Positions 34,900-43,753 of a stretch of 64,000 nt of DNA are shown piece after piece (the first letter of the stretch is position 1; each line of letters starts with the position of its first letter). Origin of the DNA: Nocardia jinanensis (GTDB taxonomy: Bacteria; Actinomycetota; Actinomycetes; Mycobacteriales; Mycobacteriaceae); NCBI RefSeq assembly GCF_014645735.1, contig NZ_BMMH01000013.1, positions 62,001-126,000 of the forward strand, read 5' to 3'. The position numbers were made by a program, and so were the translations under genes. The notes beneath the pieces were generated by a model. The model was not told the DNA's origin and made no database searches. It worked only from the letters and a program-made list of their open reading frames with translations.

Positions 34900-36939
34900 A
34901 TGGACGATCGATATACCGACCGGCCCAAATACACCATGAGGATCAGCCGCCTGACCATCGACAAACTCGGTATACGGTTGTACGATCGGGTTTCGGCGGT
35001 ACTCGCGGAACTGATCGCCAATTCCTATGACGCGGATGCGACGCGGGTCGAGGTCTCGTTGCCGTGGGGCGTCACGCTTGCGGGTACGGTGCGGGCGGCC
35101 GAGCACGATCCGTACCGAATCATCGTGCGGGACAACGGCCACGGTATGACCGCGGACGAGATGAACGACCACTATCTGCGAGTCGGCTCCGACCGGCGGC
35201 ACCGCAACGGTAGCGATCTGTCCCGGGGCCTGGAACGACCGGTGATGGGCCGCAAGGGCATCGGGAAACTCGCCGCGTTCGGGATCTGCCGCACGATCGA
35301 GGTGATCTCGGTGGGCGGTACCGAATCCGAACAGGGACCCGGCGGCTGGCCTGTCGCGAATATCGTGATGAACCTCGACGAGATGCTCTCCGATACCGAG
35401 CGCGACTACCATCCCCGGCCCGGCCCGCTCGACGGCACGTTCGACACCCGTCGCGGGACCACTGTCGTACTCAGCGATTTCCTGCGCAAGCGAGTCGCCT
35501 CCGGTGGCGAACTCAGTCGTCAAATGGCCGCGCGCTTCGGGCTGGAGCGCAGCGACTGGCAGGTGGAGGTCCACAACAGTATCGCCGCCGCGGACCAGCC
35601 GAGGAATTTCCTGCTCCGTGATCTGGCCATCGATGTCATGGAGGAAACACGGATCGACGTCGCCGACCGGCCGGTCGAGGTCGGCGAGCGGTTCCTGCCG
35701 GTCGCGGGCTGGGTCGCCTACGCGAAACACCCTTACCGTGACGACGCCATGGCCGGGGTCCGGATCTATGCTCGCGGCAAACTGGTGGCCCAGACCCGCG
35801 ATTTCGGAATCGTCGCCGGATTCACCGGGGAGTTCAAATTGCGTTCGTACCTCGTCGGTGCGGTTCACGTGGAGTGGCTGGACGAGGAAGAGGATCTGGT
35901 GCGTTCGGATCGCCAGGACATCATCTGGAATTCCGAACGCGGCGAGGCCTTCTCGGTATGGGGACGAAATCTGATCCGTGAACTCGGGCGGCTCGGTGAG
36001 AACTCGGTGAAGCGCCGCGTCTGGGAGGAATTCGTCGCCCGCTCGGGTATCCACTCGACGCTGCAGACGATCGCACCGCAGGATCGGGTGTTTCGCAAAT
36101 CGGTGATCGACGCCGCGCGGATCCTGGTGGACAACAAAGACCGTGCCGCGCTGGAAGATCAGAACCATATCGACAGCCTGGTGCGGCTGGCACTATCGCT
36201 CGGGCCACAGCGCAGTCTGCTGGAAACACTGAAGGAGGTCGCCGAGGATACCGGCAACCGGCTCGACATCGTTGTCGCGCTGTTCGAGACGGCGCGTGTC
36301 GCGGAGGTGTACTCGCTCGGCCAGATCGCGTCGGAGCGGGTGGCTGTGGTGAACCGGCTGCAGAACCTCATCGACGACCGGCGTTCCTTGGAACGGCCGT
36401 TCCAGGAGTTGATCGAACGTGCACCGTGGCTGCTCGCACCGGAGTGGACCCCGCTGGGTATGAACGAATCACTCAAACGTGTACGTGCCGCCTTCGAACG
36501 CTGGTATCTCCAGCAGACCGGAGCGTCTCTGGTCACCACCGCTATCGGCAGCGAGAAACGCGAACCCGATTTCGTGCTGCTGCACGATTCGGGTGAGTTG
36601 TGGATCGTGGAGATCAAGCGGATGGACTACCGCCTCACCGACGAGGAGTACAGCCGCGCCGTGAACTACCTGTACATGCTCGAAACGTTTCTCGACGAGA
36701 ACCCGCGCATCGGCGAACAGTTCCCGCGCCGCAGACTCACCTTCATAGTGGACCATATCGACCGGCTGCGTCCTGCCTCGCTGTCGTCGCTGCGCAACGA
36801 TATCCGGATCGATCGGCGTACCTGGCGTGAACTCCTCGACTCCACCCTGCGCGCGCATCGCGATTTCCTCGATCGTGTGGATGCCATGCGCCTCGGTGAA
36901 GCCGGGGACATCTCGGCCCCAGGCGCCACCGCCGGATGA
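34900..36939 (+). CDS. GHKL (Hsp90/MutL-like) ATPase fused to Shedu-like PD-(D/E)XK nuclease
   Basis: A 679-residue two-part protein. The N-terminal Bergerat-fold ATPase has the N box ELIANSYDADA (Glu37, Asn41, Asp44), G1 box VRDNGHGMT (Asp78-Gly82) and G2 box MGRKGIGKLAAFG (117-125), followed by a transducer-like region to about 400. A helical linker leads to a C-terminal domain from about 510: PFQELIERAPWLLAPEWTPL, then the nuclease core EPDFVLL (Asp557) and WIVEIKRMD (Glu571, Lys573), then a helix VNYLYMLETFLDENP. This D-x13-ExK order and the flanking helices match the SduA C-terminal nuclease of the Shedu defence system. ATG 34900 follows GGAG. It is a single gene in a region of phage and pseudogene debris. 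I infer an anti-phage role with ATP-gated cleavage; MORC/MutL-type ATPases linked to restriction-type nucleases are known in bacteria, but I do not know this exact fusion as a characterised system. Confidence 0.85.
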   Translation: MDDRYTDRPKYTMRISRLTIDKLGIRLYDRVSAVLAELIANSYDADATRVEVSLPWGVTLAGTVRAAEHDPYRIIVRDNGHGMTADEMNDHYLRVGSDRRHRNGSDLSRGLERPVMGRKGIGKLAAFGICRTIEVISVGGTESEQGPGGWPVANIVMNLDEMLSDTERDYHPRPGPLDGTFDTRRGTTVVLSDFLRKRVASGGELSRQMAARFGLERSDWQVEVHNSIAAADQPRNFLLRDLAIDVMEETRIDVADRPVEVGERFLPVAGWVAYAKHPYRDDAMAGVRIYARGKLVAQTRDFGIVAGFTGEFKLRSYLVGAVHVEWLDEEEDLVRSDRQDIIWNSERGEAFSVWGRNLIRELGRLGENSVKRRVWEEFVARSGIHSTLQTIAPQDRVFRKSVIDAARILVDNKDRAALEDQNHIDSLVRLALSLGPQRSLLETLKEVAEDTGNRLDIVVALFETARVAEVYSLGQIASERVAVVNRLQNLIDDRRSLERPFQELIERAPWLLAPEWTPLGMNESLKRVRAAFERWYLQQTGASLVTTAIGSEKREPDFVLLHDSGELWIVEIKRMDYRLTDEEYSRAVNYLYMLETFLDENPRIGEQFPRRRLTFIVDHIDRLRPASLSSLRNDIRIDRRTWRELLDSTLRAHRDFLDRVDAMRLGEAGDISAPGATAG

Positions 36940-36943
36940 ACCA

Positions 36944-37640
36944 GGGAGCGAGCAGCGTCGCCTCGGGGGCGCTGCGCCGACCCCCCTGCCCGTTCCACTG
37001 ACCCCGGCCGGCCTGCTGCGCCACCGTGGCGGATACCGCCGCCTCACCGAGATCGCGCCTCGCGGCCGCGCGGACGCGACCTGGCTCCAGCGGCTGGCCG
37101 AATCCGTCGCCGGCCCCGACGGTCTGCTTCCGCACCCCGGGGCGCGGCTGGTCGCCTACGACCCGCGCCGCGGCGAACGCATCGTATTCGGCGCGCCCGG
37201 CGCTCCACCGGCGCACGCGGGTGCGGTGCTGCGCGCGTCGTGGGTGGTACCGGGCTGGATGCCCCCGGTGCTGATCAGCGGGCGGTACTACGTGGACGGC
37301 GGCGCCGCGTCCACGGCATCGGTCGATCTGATCGGCGCCGACGAGGCCGAGGAGATCTACGTGATCGCCCCTATGGCCTCCGCCGACGGCGCCCGGCGTC
37401 GGTGGCCTCGCCGAGCAGCAACTACTGCGGAATCCGATGTCGGCGGTGCTCCGACGCGAGATCGACGAGGTCCGCGCATGTGGCCGGACCGTCGTCGCGA
37501 TCACGCCGGGGCGCGACGATATGCGTGGGCTGGGCTGGAATTTCCTGAGCAGGGATCACCGGCGGGCCGCCTTCGAATCGGCGCGGGTCCACGCGCCCGA
37601 AGCGGTTCGGCGCGCGCTCGATCCGATCGGTTCCCGGTGA
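36944..37640 (+). pseudogene. Patatin-like phospholipase, 3' part with frameshift
   Basis: The frame from about 36944 reads TWLQRLAESVAG, HPGARLVAYDPRRGERIVFG, LRASWVVPGWMPPVLISGRY and YVDGGAASTASVDL, which is the second half of actinobacterial patatin-like proteins, including the catalytic DGG. Near 37394 the frame breaks by one base in a CCC run; the next frame continues GVGGLAEQQLLRNPMSAVLR and VVAITPGRDDMRGLGWNFL to the stop at 37638-37640. The first half, with the glycine-rich oxyanion loop and G-x-S-x-G nucleophile, is absent. The remnant begins directly after the ATPase-nuclease stop, as if that gene's insertion or an associated deletion removed the 5' half. Confidence 0.8.
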
Positions 37641-37685
37641 TTCATTTGGGGCTTCCCCGAAGCGCGCGCCGACCGGATCTGCCGG

Positions 37686-38375
37686 TCACTCCGCGAGCGG
37701 TCCGTGCCGATCCAGATGTAGATAGGTGTAGCCGGTGACGATCAGGCAGACCACGGTGGCCGCGATCAGCATGGCCCAGCCCGCGACGAGCAGACTCAGC
37801 AGTCCACCGGCCAGCGCCCCGAGCACGAAACTCGCGTAGAGGAGGAAGTATCCGAGCCAGTCCGCGAAATCACCGCCGCTGGCATGACGTTCGATCCCCT
37901 GCCCCAGCTTGACCAGGGTGCCGGTCACATAGCTCAGCGGTACCGACACTTCGTCGTTCGCGAGGAACGAGGTGTTGAGGGCTCCGACGCCGAACGCGAC
38001 GAAAAGGATGGGAACGAAATCGATATCGTTCGGGTTCGCCCCGTACAGGAGCAGATCCGTGCCTGCCGCGACCGCCAGACACACAGTGGTCAGCAGCGTC
38101 GGCCCGTGTGGATGCCTGGCCCAGTAGCGGCGGCGGCACCAGGAGGCGACCACGACCCCGGCCACGAACGCGGCGATCAATCCCAGGGCAGCCGCCGCCA
38201 TATCGGACTCATCGTGGAAGTATCCGAGGACCGCGCGCTCGGTGTTGCCCGTCATGAACGTGACGAAATACCCCGCGGTGTGGGTGAACGCCGCAGCGCC
38301 GATGAGTCCGGCAAGTCCCGCGAGCACCCACGACAACCTCGCGTCGGCATCGAACACTGCCGTCCTGCGAGACAT
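37686..38375 (-). CDS. YoaK/DUF1275 family membrane protein
   Basis: A 229-residue integral membrane protein with about six helices. DUF1275 signatures are visible: GAAAFTHTAGYFVTFMTGNT near the N-terminus, FGVGALNTSF and SYVTGTLVKLGQGI in the middle. The family is widespread in bacteria and of unknown function; a transport role is suspected. I took ATG 38375 (MSRRTAV); a GTG at 38420 would add 15 residues, and neither has a strong ribosome site. It is transcribed toward the patatin remnant. Confidence 0.85.
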   Translation of the reverse strand: MSRRTAVFDADARLSWVLAGLAGLIGAAAFTHTAGYFVTFMTGNTERAVLGYFHDESDMAAAALGLIAAFVAGVVVASWCRRRYWARHPHGPTLLTTVCLAVAAGTDLLLYGANPNDIDFVPILFVAFGVGALNTSFLANDEVSVPLSYVTGTLVKLGQGIERHASGGDFADWLGYFLLYASFVLGALAGGLLSLLVAGWAMLIAATVVCLIVTGYTYLHLDRHGPLAE

Positions 38376-38590
38376 ATCCGGTTTCGGCACAGGCCGGATC
38401 CTTCCAAGCGTGATATACACACTCCGGCCGATGGGCCGGCGAGTTGCGGACGAGCACTCGGGAGGTCAACAGGTGCCACCGTAACGCTCCCTCGCCGGGC
38501 ACCCGGCCGACCACGGCCGATTCGCTGTGTCGCAGTCCCGGTGGGGAGCGGGTCGGGTGTCCGGTGCACAACGAAGCGATCCGTCCCCGG

Positions 38591-40894
38591 TCAGAGTTCG
38601 AACGTGCTCGTCACTGCGATCAGTTCGCCGTCGTCCCGGATCGAGGCCACCGTGTCGTCGGGACGGGGCCGGAAGCCGGGAGCGGCAGCGAGGTCGTGGG
38701 TTTCATCGATGGCGGTCACCCGGATCCGGTCGGCGCCGGGTGTGCGCACCGTGATGTCGATACCCCCGGCCGGTAGATCGCGGAACCTGATCTCCCCCGG
38801 CCAGGTATCGGCCCGCACGCCGGTGACGGCGAGTTCGACCGGCGCCGCGCCCGGGACAGCGGCTACCACCCGGTCGATACGGTGGTCGATGCGCAGTACC
38901 AGGGAGGTCGCCGCGCGCGGGGATCGCACACGCATCGTGACGGTGTCACCGTCGCGATGGCGCGCCTCGATGGTCGGACCCGGTAGCGCCATCGGCTCGG
39001 CCGGACCGGTCCACCGCGTGCCACGGGCGTACCCGGGCGAGAGACGTGAATCGTCGGTGTTCCGCAGGAATTCGCGGGACCAGTCTGCCGGCTCGGGGTC
39101 ACTGCTCACCCAGCTCGCTTCGCCGGTATCGGCGTTCAGCACGTAGGCGAGGTGGGCACGCCCGGGGTGCTGGGCGTCGAAGGTATCCACGACCGTGCCC
39201 GCACCGATCAACGATATCGTCGCGACCACCGCCGTCACCGGCACCGCGACGGCGACCCGGCGGCGCGCGGTGATCGCGGGCAGCACCAACTCGATCAATG
39301 GCAGCACCATCAACCCGAACAACGCCGCACCCGCCGCCGCGGCCCCGCCGGAAGCCAGCCCCACCCCGTCGGCCAAGTTGCCGACCAGCGGTGCCAGCAA
39401 CGCGGCGGCTGGCAGGGATGCCACCGTGAACACGGTCACCGGCCACAGGCTCCACCGCACCGGCAGCAGCGCCACCAGCGCGCCCAGCGCCGCGCACAAC
39501 GCCGGCAACGCGAACAGGAACGACATACCGGGCGCCACTACCGCGCACACCACCCCCAGGACCGCCGGCCACACCCACGCGCCGACCGCCGGCGCTACCG
39601 CCCCCAGTCGGCCCCGCACCAGCGGGTACCAACCCAGCACCGATACCGCGGCCAGCGCGACGAGAGCGCACTGGTAGGCCAGGGGACGATGCAATAATCC
39701 GCCCATCTGCTCGTAGGCGGGACGCAGCCACACCAGCGCCCGCCACAGCGCCTGCCCGAGCAGTGCCGACGCGCCCAACGGCACCGCCACCGCGACCGCG
39801 GCCGGCAGTATCTGCCGGAACCCCGCCGCCCCCCGGCGGCGCACCACGATCGCGACCGCGACAACCATCGATACGGCCAGTAGTGAGATAGGCAGGACCA
39901 GCGCGTTCGAATAGGTGATCATGACGCCGGCGAGCCGGAAATAGGTGGCGTCGTGGTCGGATCTCGTCTCGGCCAGATCGCTGTCGCCCAGTGCACGGGC
40001 GAGGTGGAGCATATTCTCGCCATGATGTTGCAAGCTGTCCGGATCCAGATTGGCGATGGTGTCCCCGGCCGTGTGGTAATAGGACGGGTTCTCGATGTAG
40101 GCGAAGTTGAGTCCGGTGAAGCCGGCTTCTGCCAGCGCCGTGAAATCAGTGGAGTTCGGCATCGCCCGATACACCTCGACGAGCGACGAGTCACCTCTGG
40201 GATGGGGTACGGCGTCGGCGAACAGCGAGACCAGCGCGGCGTTGTCCACCGAGGTCTCGAACATCAGCGACGGCCCGCTGACACCGCGCGCCTCCCAGTT
40301 GAGCACTACCCCGCCCGCCGGTGGGTGATACCGAGTGAAGGCGTCGGCGCCGAGCAGGCCGTCTTCTTCTCCGTCGGTGAACAGCAATACGAGATCGTTG
40401 CGCAGACCGCCCTGCCCGGCGATCATCGCGCCGACCTCCAGCATGGCCGCCACCGCGGCCCCGTCGTCGGAGGCGCCCGGACCCGTAGCGGCGGAATCGT
40501 AGTGGGCGACCAGCAGGACCGTCCCCGTGGAGTCGCGGCCGGGCAGTGTGGCGATCACATTGTCGATCCGGCCGAACGTCGCGACTCCTTCCGACGCCCG
40601 GGCACCGACTCCGCGCTGGGTTCGCACCGAGAAACCGGCCGACTCCAGCCGACCGGTGATGTATTCCCGGGCCCGGTCGCTCGCCGGACTACCCAGCGGA
40701 CGCGGCTCGGTCGCGAACCGGTTCAGGTGGGTCATGGCACGTTCGGCGCTGAACCGGTCGGCCACCGAGGCCGGGACCGGCTGCGGGCCGCGTCCTTCGG
40801 CGACCACTGTGACCGCTGCCGCGGCCATCAGCACGAACAGGGCTATCAGCCCCGCGACCACCCGGTGTGGGGACTCGATCAGTCTCGCGATCAC
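38591..40894 (-). CDS. M28-family zinc metallopeptidase with C-terminal membrane domain
   Basis: A 767-residue membrane-anchored peptidase. An N-terminal signal anchor (VVAGLIALFVLMAAAAVTVV) places the catalytic domain (about 45-320) outside the membrane. Zinc ligands are in VLLVAHYDSAA, GASDDGAAVA and FTDGEEDGLLGAD, with the late ligand in PSYYHTAGDTI. From about 330 to 580 come about eight to nine hydrophobic helices, then an extracytoplasmic C-terminal domain of about 180 residues. This is the Fxna/ER-peptidase-like layout also found in actinobacteria. GTG 40894 is the start. It is divergent from the LLM pair across 256 bp. Confidence 0.92.
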   Translation of the reverse strand: MIARLIESPHRVVAGLIALFVLMAAAAVTVVAEGRGPQPVPASVADRFSAERAMTHLNRFATEPRPLGSPASDRAREYITGRLESAGFSVRTQRGVGARASEGVATFGRIDNVIATLPGRDSTGTVLLVAHYDSAATGPGASDDGAAVAAMLEVGAMIAGQGGLRNDLVLLFTDGEEDGLLGADAFTRYHPPAGGVVLNWEARGVSGPSLMFETSVDNAALVSLFADAVPHPRGDSSLVEVYRAMPNSTDFTALAEAGFTGLNFAYIENPSYYHTAGDTIANLDPDSLQHHGENMLHLARALGDSDLAETRSDHDATYFRLAGVMITYSNALVLPISLLAVSMVVAVAIVVRRRGAAGFRQILPAAVAVAVPLGASALLGQALWRALVWLRPAYEQMGGLLHRPLAYQCALVALAAVSVLGWYPLVRGRLGAVAPAVGAWVWPAVLGVVCAVVAPGMSFLFALPALCAALGALVALLPVRWSLWPVTVFTVASLPAAALLAPLVGNLADGVGLASGGAAAAGAALFGLMVLPLIELVLPAITARRRVAVAVPVTAVVATISLIGAGTVVDTFDAQHPGRAHLAYVLNADTGEASWVSSDPEPADWSREFLRNTDDSRLSPGYARGTRWTGPAEPMALPGPTIEARHRDGDTVTMRVRSPRAATSLVLRIDHRIDRVVAAVPGAAPVELAVTGVRADTWPGEIRFRDLPAGGIDITVRTPGADRIRVTAIDETHDLAAAPGFRPRPDDTVASIRDDGELIAVTSTFEL

Positions 40895-41150
40895 GATGCG
40901 ACACTATGCGCCCGTATTTCGCCGGGCTCGAACTGATCCCAATCGTTGACAGTTCCGGCGGACCCGGGCCACCGGCCACCGATACCGCGCGCGGTAAGCG
41001 CCCGGCCACCAATTATGGGCGTGCGAGCCCGGACCACGCCGATCGCTGCGGAATCGGGTCGGGCCGGACGCTCCCCCGGCCCGGCGCCGCGCCGCACGAA
41101 CTCCGCGTTGACCTGTACACCACTCGCGTACGCACAGGAAACGGGAGACG

Positions 41151-42362
41151 ATGGCACCGAAATTACATCTCGGCGTGGCGCTCGACGGTGCGGGCCGGCA
41201 TCCGGCCGCATGGCGGGAGCCGAATTCCCGGCCGGCCGAACTCTTCGGCCCCGGATACTGGACCGACTTGGCCGCGACGGCCCAGCGCGGTCTGCTCGAC
41301 TTCCTGACCATCGACGACAGTCTCGCGGTCCCCGGAGACCGCCGGGCACCGGCCGACGGTGCCCTCGACCGCGTTCGGGCCAGGATCGACGCCCATCTGA
41401 TCGCCGCACGACTCGCGCCGGTCACCCGGCACATCGGTCTCGTACCGACCGTGACCACGACCCACACCGAACCGTTCCATGTCTCGAAATCGATTGCGAC
41501 GCTGGATCACACCTCACGTGGCCGGGCGGGCTGGCAGGTCAGGGTATCGGGCACCGCGGAAGAAGCCGCGCATTTCGGACGCCGCCCGTTACGCGAGCTC
41601 ACCGCCGCCGAACTGGCGGAAGTCCGGGCCACCGGCACTTTCCCCGGCTTCGTGCACGACCGGTTCGAGGAGGCCGCGGACGCTGTGGAAGTGGTCCGGC
41701 GGCTGTGGGACAGCTGGGAGGACGACGCCGAGATCCGCGATGTGGCCACTCGGCGTTTCATCGACCGCGACAAATTGCACCACATCGATTTCCAGGGCAG
41801 CTATTTCAGCGTCCGCGGGCCGTCGATCACACCGCGGCCACCGCAGGGCCAGCCGGTGGTCACCGCCCTCGCGCACGCACCGCTGATATACGAATTCGCC
41901 GCTCGCAGCGCGGATCTGGTATTCGTCACGCCCACTGGTGAAGTCGGTCCCGCGACCGTACTCGGGCAGGTCGCCGAGGCCGCGGCGAAGGTGGGCCGCA
42001 CGGGCGAGCCGCTGCGGGTCTACGCGGACCTCGAAGTCTTCCTCGACACCGCCGCGGCGACCGGACCGCAGCGTCTGGCACGTCTGAACGAGACGGCCGG
42101 GATCGAACACTCCTCCGACGCGACCGTTTTCGCGGGAAGTGCCGACGAACTCGCCGAACTGCTCGTCGACTGGAGCGGTCAGGGAATCGATGGTTTCCGC
42201 TTACGGCCCGGGGTCGCGGTCGACGATCTGACCGCCATCACCGAAGGCCTCGTTCCCGCTTTACAGCACCGCGGCGTCTTCCGCACGGGCTACCCGGACG
42301 GATCGCTGCGCGCGCTGCTCGGTCTACCCACCACCGTCCCCAACCGCTACGCGACCGCCTGA
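41151..42362 (+). CDS. LLM-class flavin-dependent oxidoreductase (first of pair)
   Basis: A 403-residue luciferase-like monooxygenase with a TIM-barrel fold that uses FMNH2 and O2. The opening LHLGVALDGAGRHPAAWREP and the segments LIAARLAPVTRHIGLVPTVT and LDHTSRGRAGWQVRVSG (flavin phosphate region) define the group. It forms an 11-bp-spaced operon with the next LLM gene. This type of unequal LLM pair is commonly found with transporters for sulfur compounds. The ribosome site GGGAGA precedes ATG 41151. The substrate is unknown; a role in oxidising an S-alkyl-cysteine or sulfonate is inferred from the pair and from the ABC-GNAT operon at 15-18 kb. Confidence 0.9.
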   Translation: MAPKLHLGVALDGAGRHPAAWREPNSRPAELFGPGYWTDLAATAQRGLLDFLTIDDSLAVPGDRRAPADGALDRVRARIDAHLIAARLAPVTRHIGLVPTVTTTHTEPFHVSKSIATLDHTSRGRAGWQVRVSGTAEEAAHFGRRPLRELTAAELAEVRATGTFPGFVHDRFEEAADAVEVVRRLWDSWEDDAEIRDVATRRFIDRDKLHHIDFQGSYFSVRGPSITPRPPQGQPVVTALAHAPLIYEFAARSADLVFVTPTGEVGPATVLGQVAEAAAKVGRTGEPLRVYADLEVFLDTAAATGPQRLARLNETAGIEHSSDATVFAGSADELAELLVDWSGQGIDGFRLRPGVAVDDLTAITEGLVPALQHRGVFRTGYPDGSLRALLGLPTTVPNRYATA

Positions 42363-42373
42363 GCGAGGTCATC

Positions 42374-43753
42374 ATGAGCACTCCCCGTAAGCAGGTCATC
42401 CTGGGCGCCTACCTCGGTGGCGTCAATCACCACACCGCGTGGTGGCATCCCGAAGCCGGTAGCCAGATCGATTTCGGCAGTTTCGAACACACCGCGCGCA
42501 CCGCCGAGCGCGGCAAATTCGATTTCTTCTTCCTCGCCGAGGGACTCGCGCTGCGCGAACGCGCGGGCGAGATCTTCGATCAGGACATCATCGGCCGCCC
42601 CGATACGTTGACGGTGCTGGCCTCGCTGGCCGCGGTCACCGAGCATCTCGGTTTGGCGGGCACGATCAACACGACCTTCAACGAGCCCTACGAGCTGGCT
42701 CGCCAGTTCGCCAGTCTCGATCACCTCTCCGGAGGGCGTGCCGCCTGGAATGTGGTGACCTCCTTCGACGCGTTCACCGGCCAGAACTTCCGGCGGGGCG
42801 GATTCCTCGACCCCGCCGACCGCTACGTGCGGGCCGAGGAGACGTTGAACGCGGTACGCGCGCTGTGGGACTCGTGGGCGGCCGATGATCTGGTCGCGGA
42901 CAAGGAGTCCGGCCGGTACCTCGCCCGCCCGGAGGCCGGTGCCTTCGCTTTCCACGGCGCACAATTCGATATCTCGGGTCGGTTCACCGTCCCGCGCAGT
43001 CCACAGGGCAGACCGGTGATCCTGCAGGCCGGTGTCTCTCCGCAAGGCCGTGATTTCGCGGCCGCGAACGCCGATGCGATCTTCTCCCCCTACGGCAAGC
43101 TGCCGGAAGCCGCGGAGTTCTACCGCGATATCAAGGCGCGAGCCGTGGCGGCGGGCCGTGCGGCCGACGATATCAAGATCCTGCCCTCGGCGAGTTTCGT
43201 GCTCGGCGAGACGGAGGACGAGGCCCTGGAGAAGTACCACACCGTCCGCGACGAACAGGTCACCGGCCAGACCGCGCTGATCCTGCTCGAGCAGATCTGG
43301 AACCGTGACCTGTCCGGCTACGACCCGGACGGACCGGTACCGGCTATCGACCCCGATCCCGACGGCACGCCGATCATCCAGGGCCGCGCGTTTCTCCATC
43401 AGGATCGCTTCGCCACCGCACAGCGTCTGCGCGAGGTCGCCGAGGCGAAGAAACTCACGCTGCGCGAAGTGGTGATCGATCAATTCGAACGCGGGCCGCT
43501 CGTCGGAACCCCGGCCCGGGTCGCCGCACAGATCGATACCTTCGTCCAGGACAACGGTTCGGATGGTTTCATCCTCGGCTCCCATCTCGTGCCGTGGGGA
43601 CTGGACGAATTCGTCGACAAGGTGGTCCCGCTGTTGCAGGACCGCGGCGTACTGCGCACCGAGTACACCGGTACCACCCTGCGCGACAATCTGGGCCTGC
43701 GTCGCGCGCACTCGCGCGCGGATCAGGCCGAGGTCTCCTCCGGTCTGGCCTGA
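42374..43753 (+). CDS. NtaA/SnaA/DszA-family FMNH2-dependent monooxygenase
   Basis: A 459-residue monooxygenase of the NtaA/SnaA/DszA (and YtnJ/CmoJ) branch. Characteristic text: ILGAYLGGVNHHTAWWHPEA, GKFDFFFLAEG, NTTFNEPYELARQFASLDHL, GRAAWNVVTS and FDISGRFTVPRSPQGRPVIL. The length is typical for the family (about 440-460). It is co-transcribed with the shorter LLM gene. It needs an FMN reductase partner, which is not present nearby. Its last 31 bp overlap the end of the convergent hypothetical gene. Confidence 0.93.
   Translation: MSTPRKQVILGAYLGGVNHHTAWWHPEAGSQIDFGSFEHTARTAERGKFDFFFLAEGLALRERAGEIFDQDIIGRPDTLTVLASLAAVTEHLGLAGTINTTFNEPYELARQFASLDHLSGGRAAWNVVTSFDAFTGQNFRRGGFLDPADRYVRAEETLNAVRALWDSWAADDLVADKESGRYLARPEAGAFAFHGAQFDISGRFTVPRSPQGRPVILQAGVSPQGRDFAAANADAIFSPYGKLPEAAEFYRDIKARAVAAGRAADDIKILPSASFVLGETEDEALEKYHTVRDEQVTGQTALILLEQIWNRDLSGYDPDGPVPAIDPDPDGTPIIQGRAFLHQDRFATAQRLREVAEAKKLTLREVVIDQFERGPLVGTPARVAAQIDTFVQDNGSDGFILGSHLVPWGLDEFVDKVVPLLQDRGVLRTEYTGTTLRDNLGLRRAHSRADQAEVSSGLA

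Noticed and set aside
34831..36168. A 445-codon minus-strand frame opposite the ATPase-nuclease
   Set aside because: It is the complement of well-conserved ATPase motifs and has no motif or ribosome site of its own.
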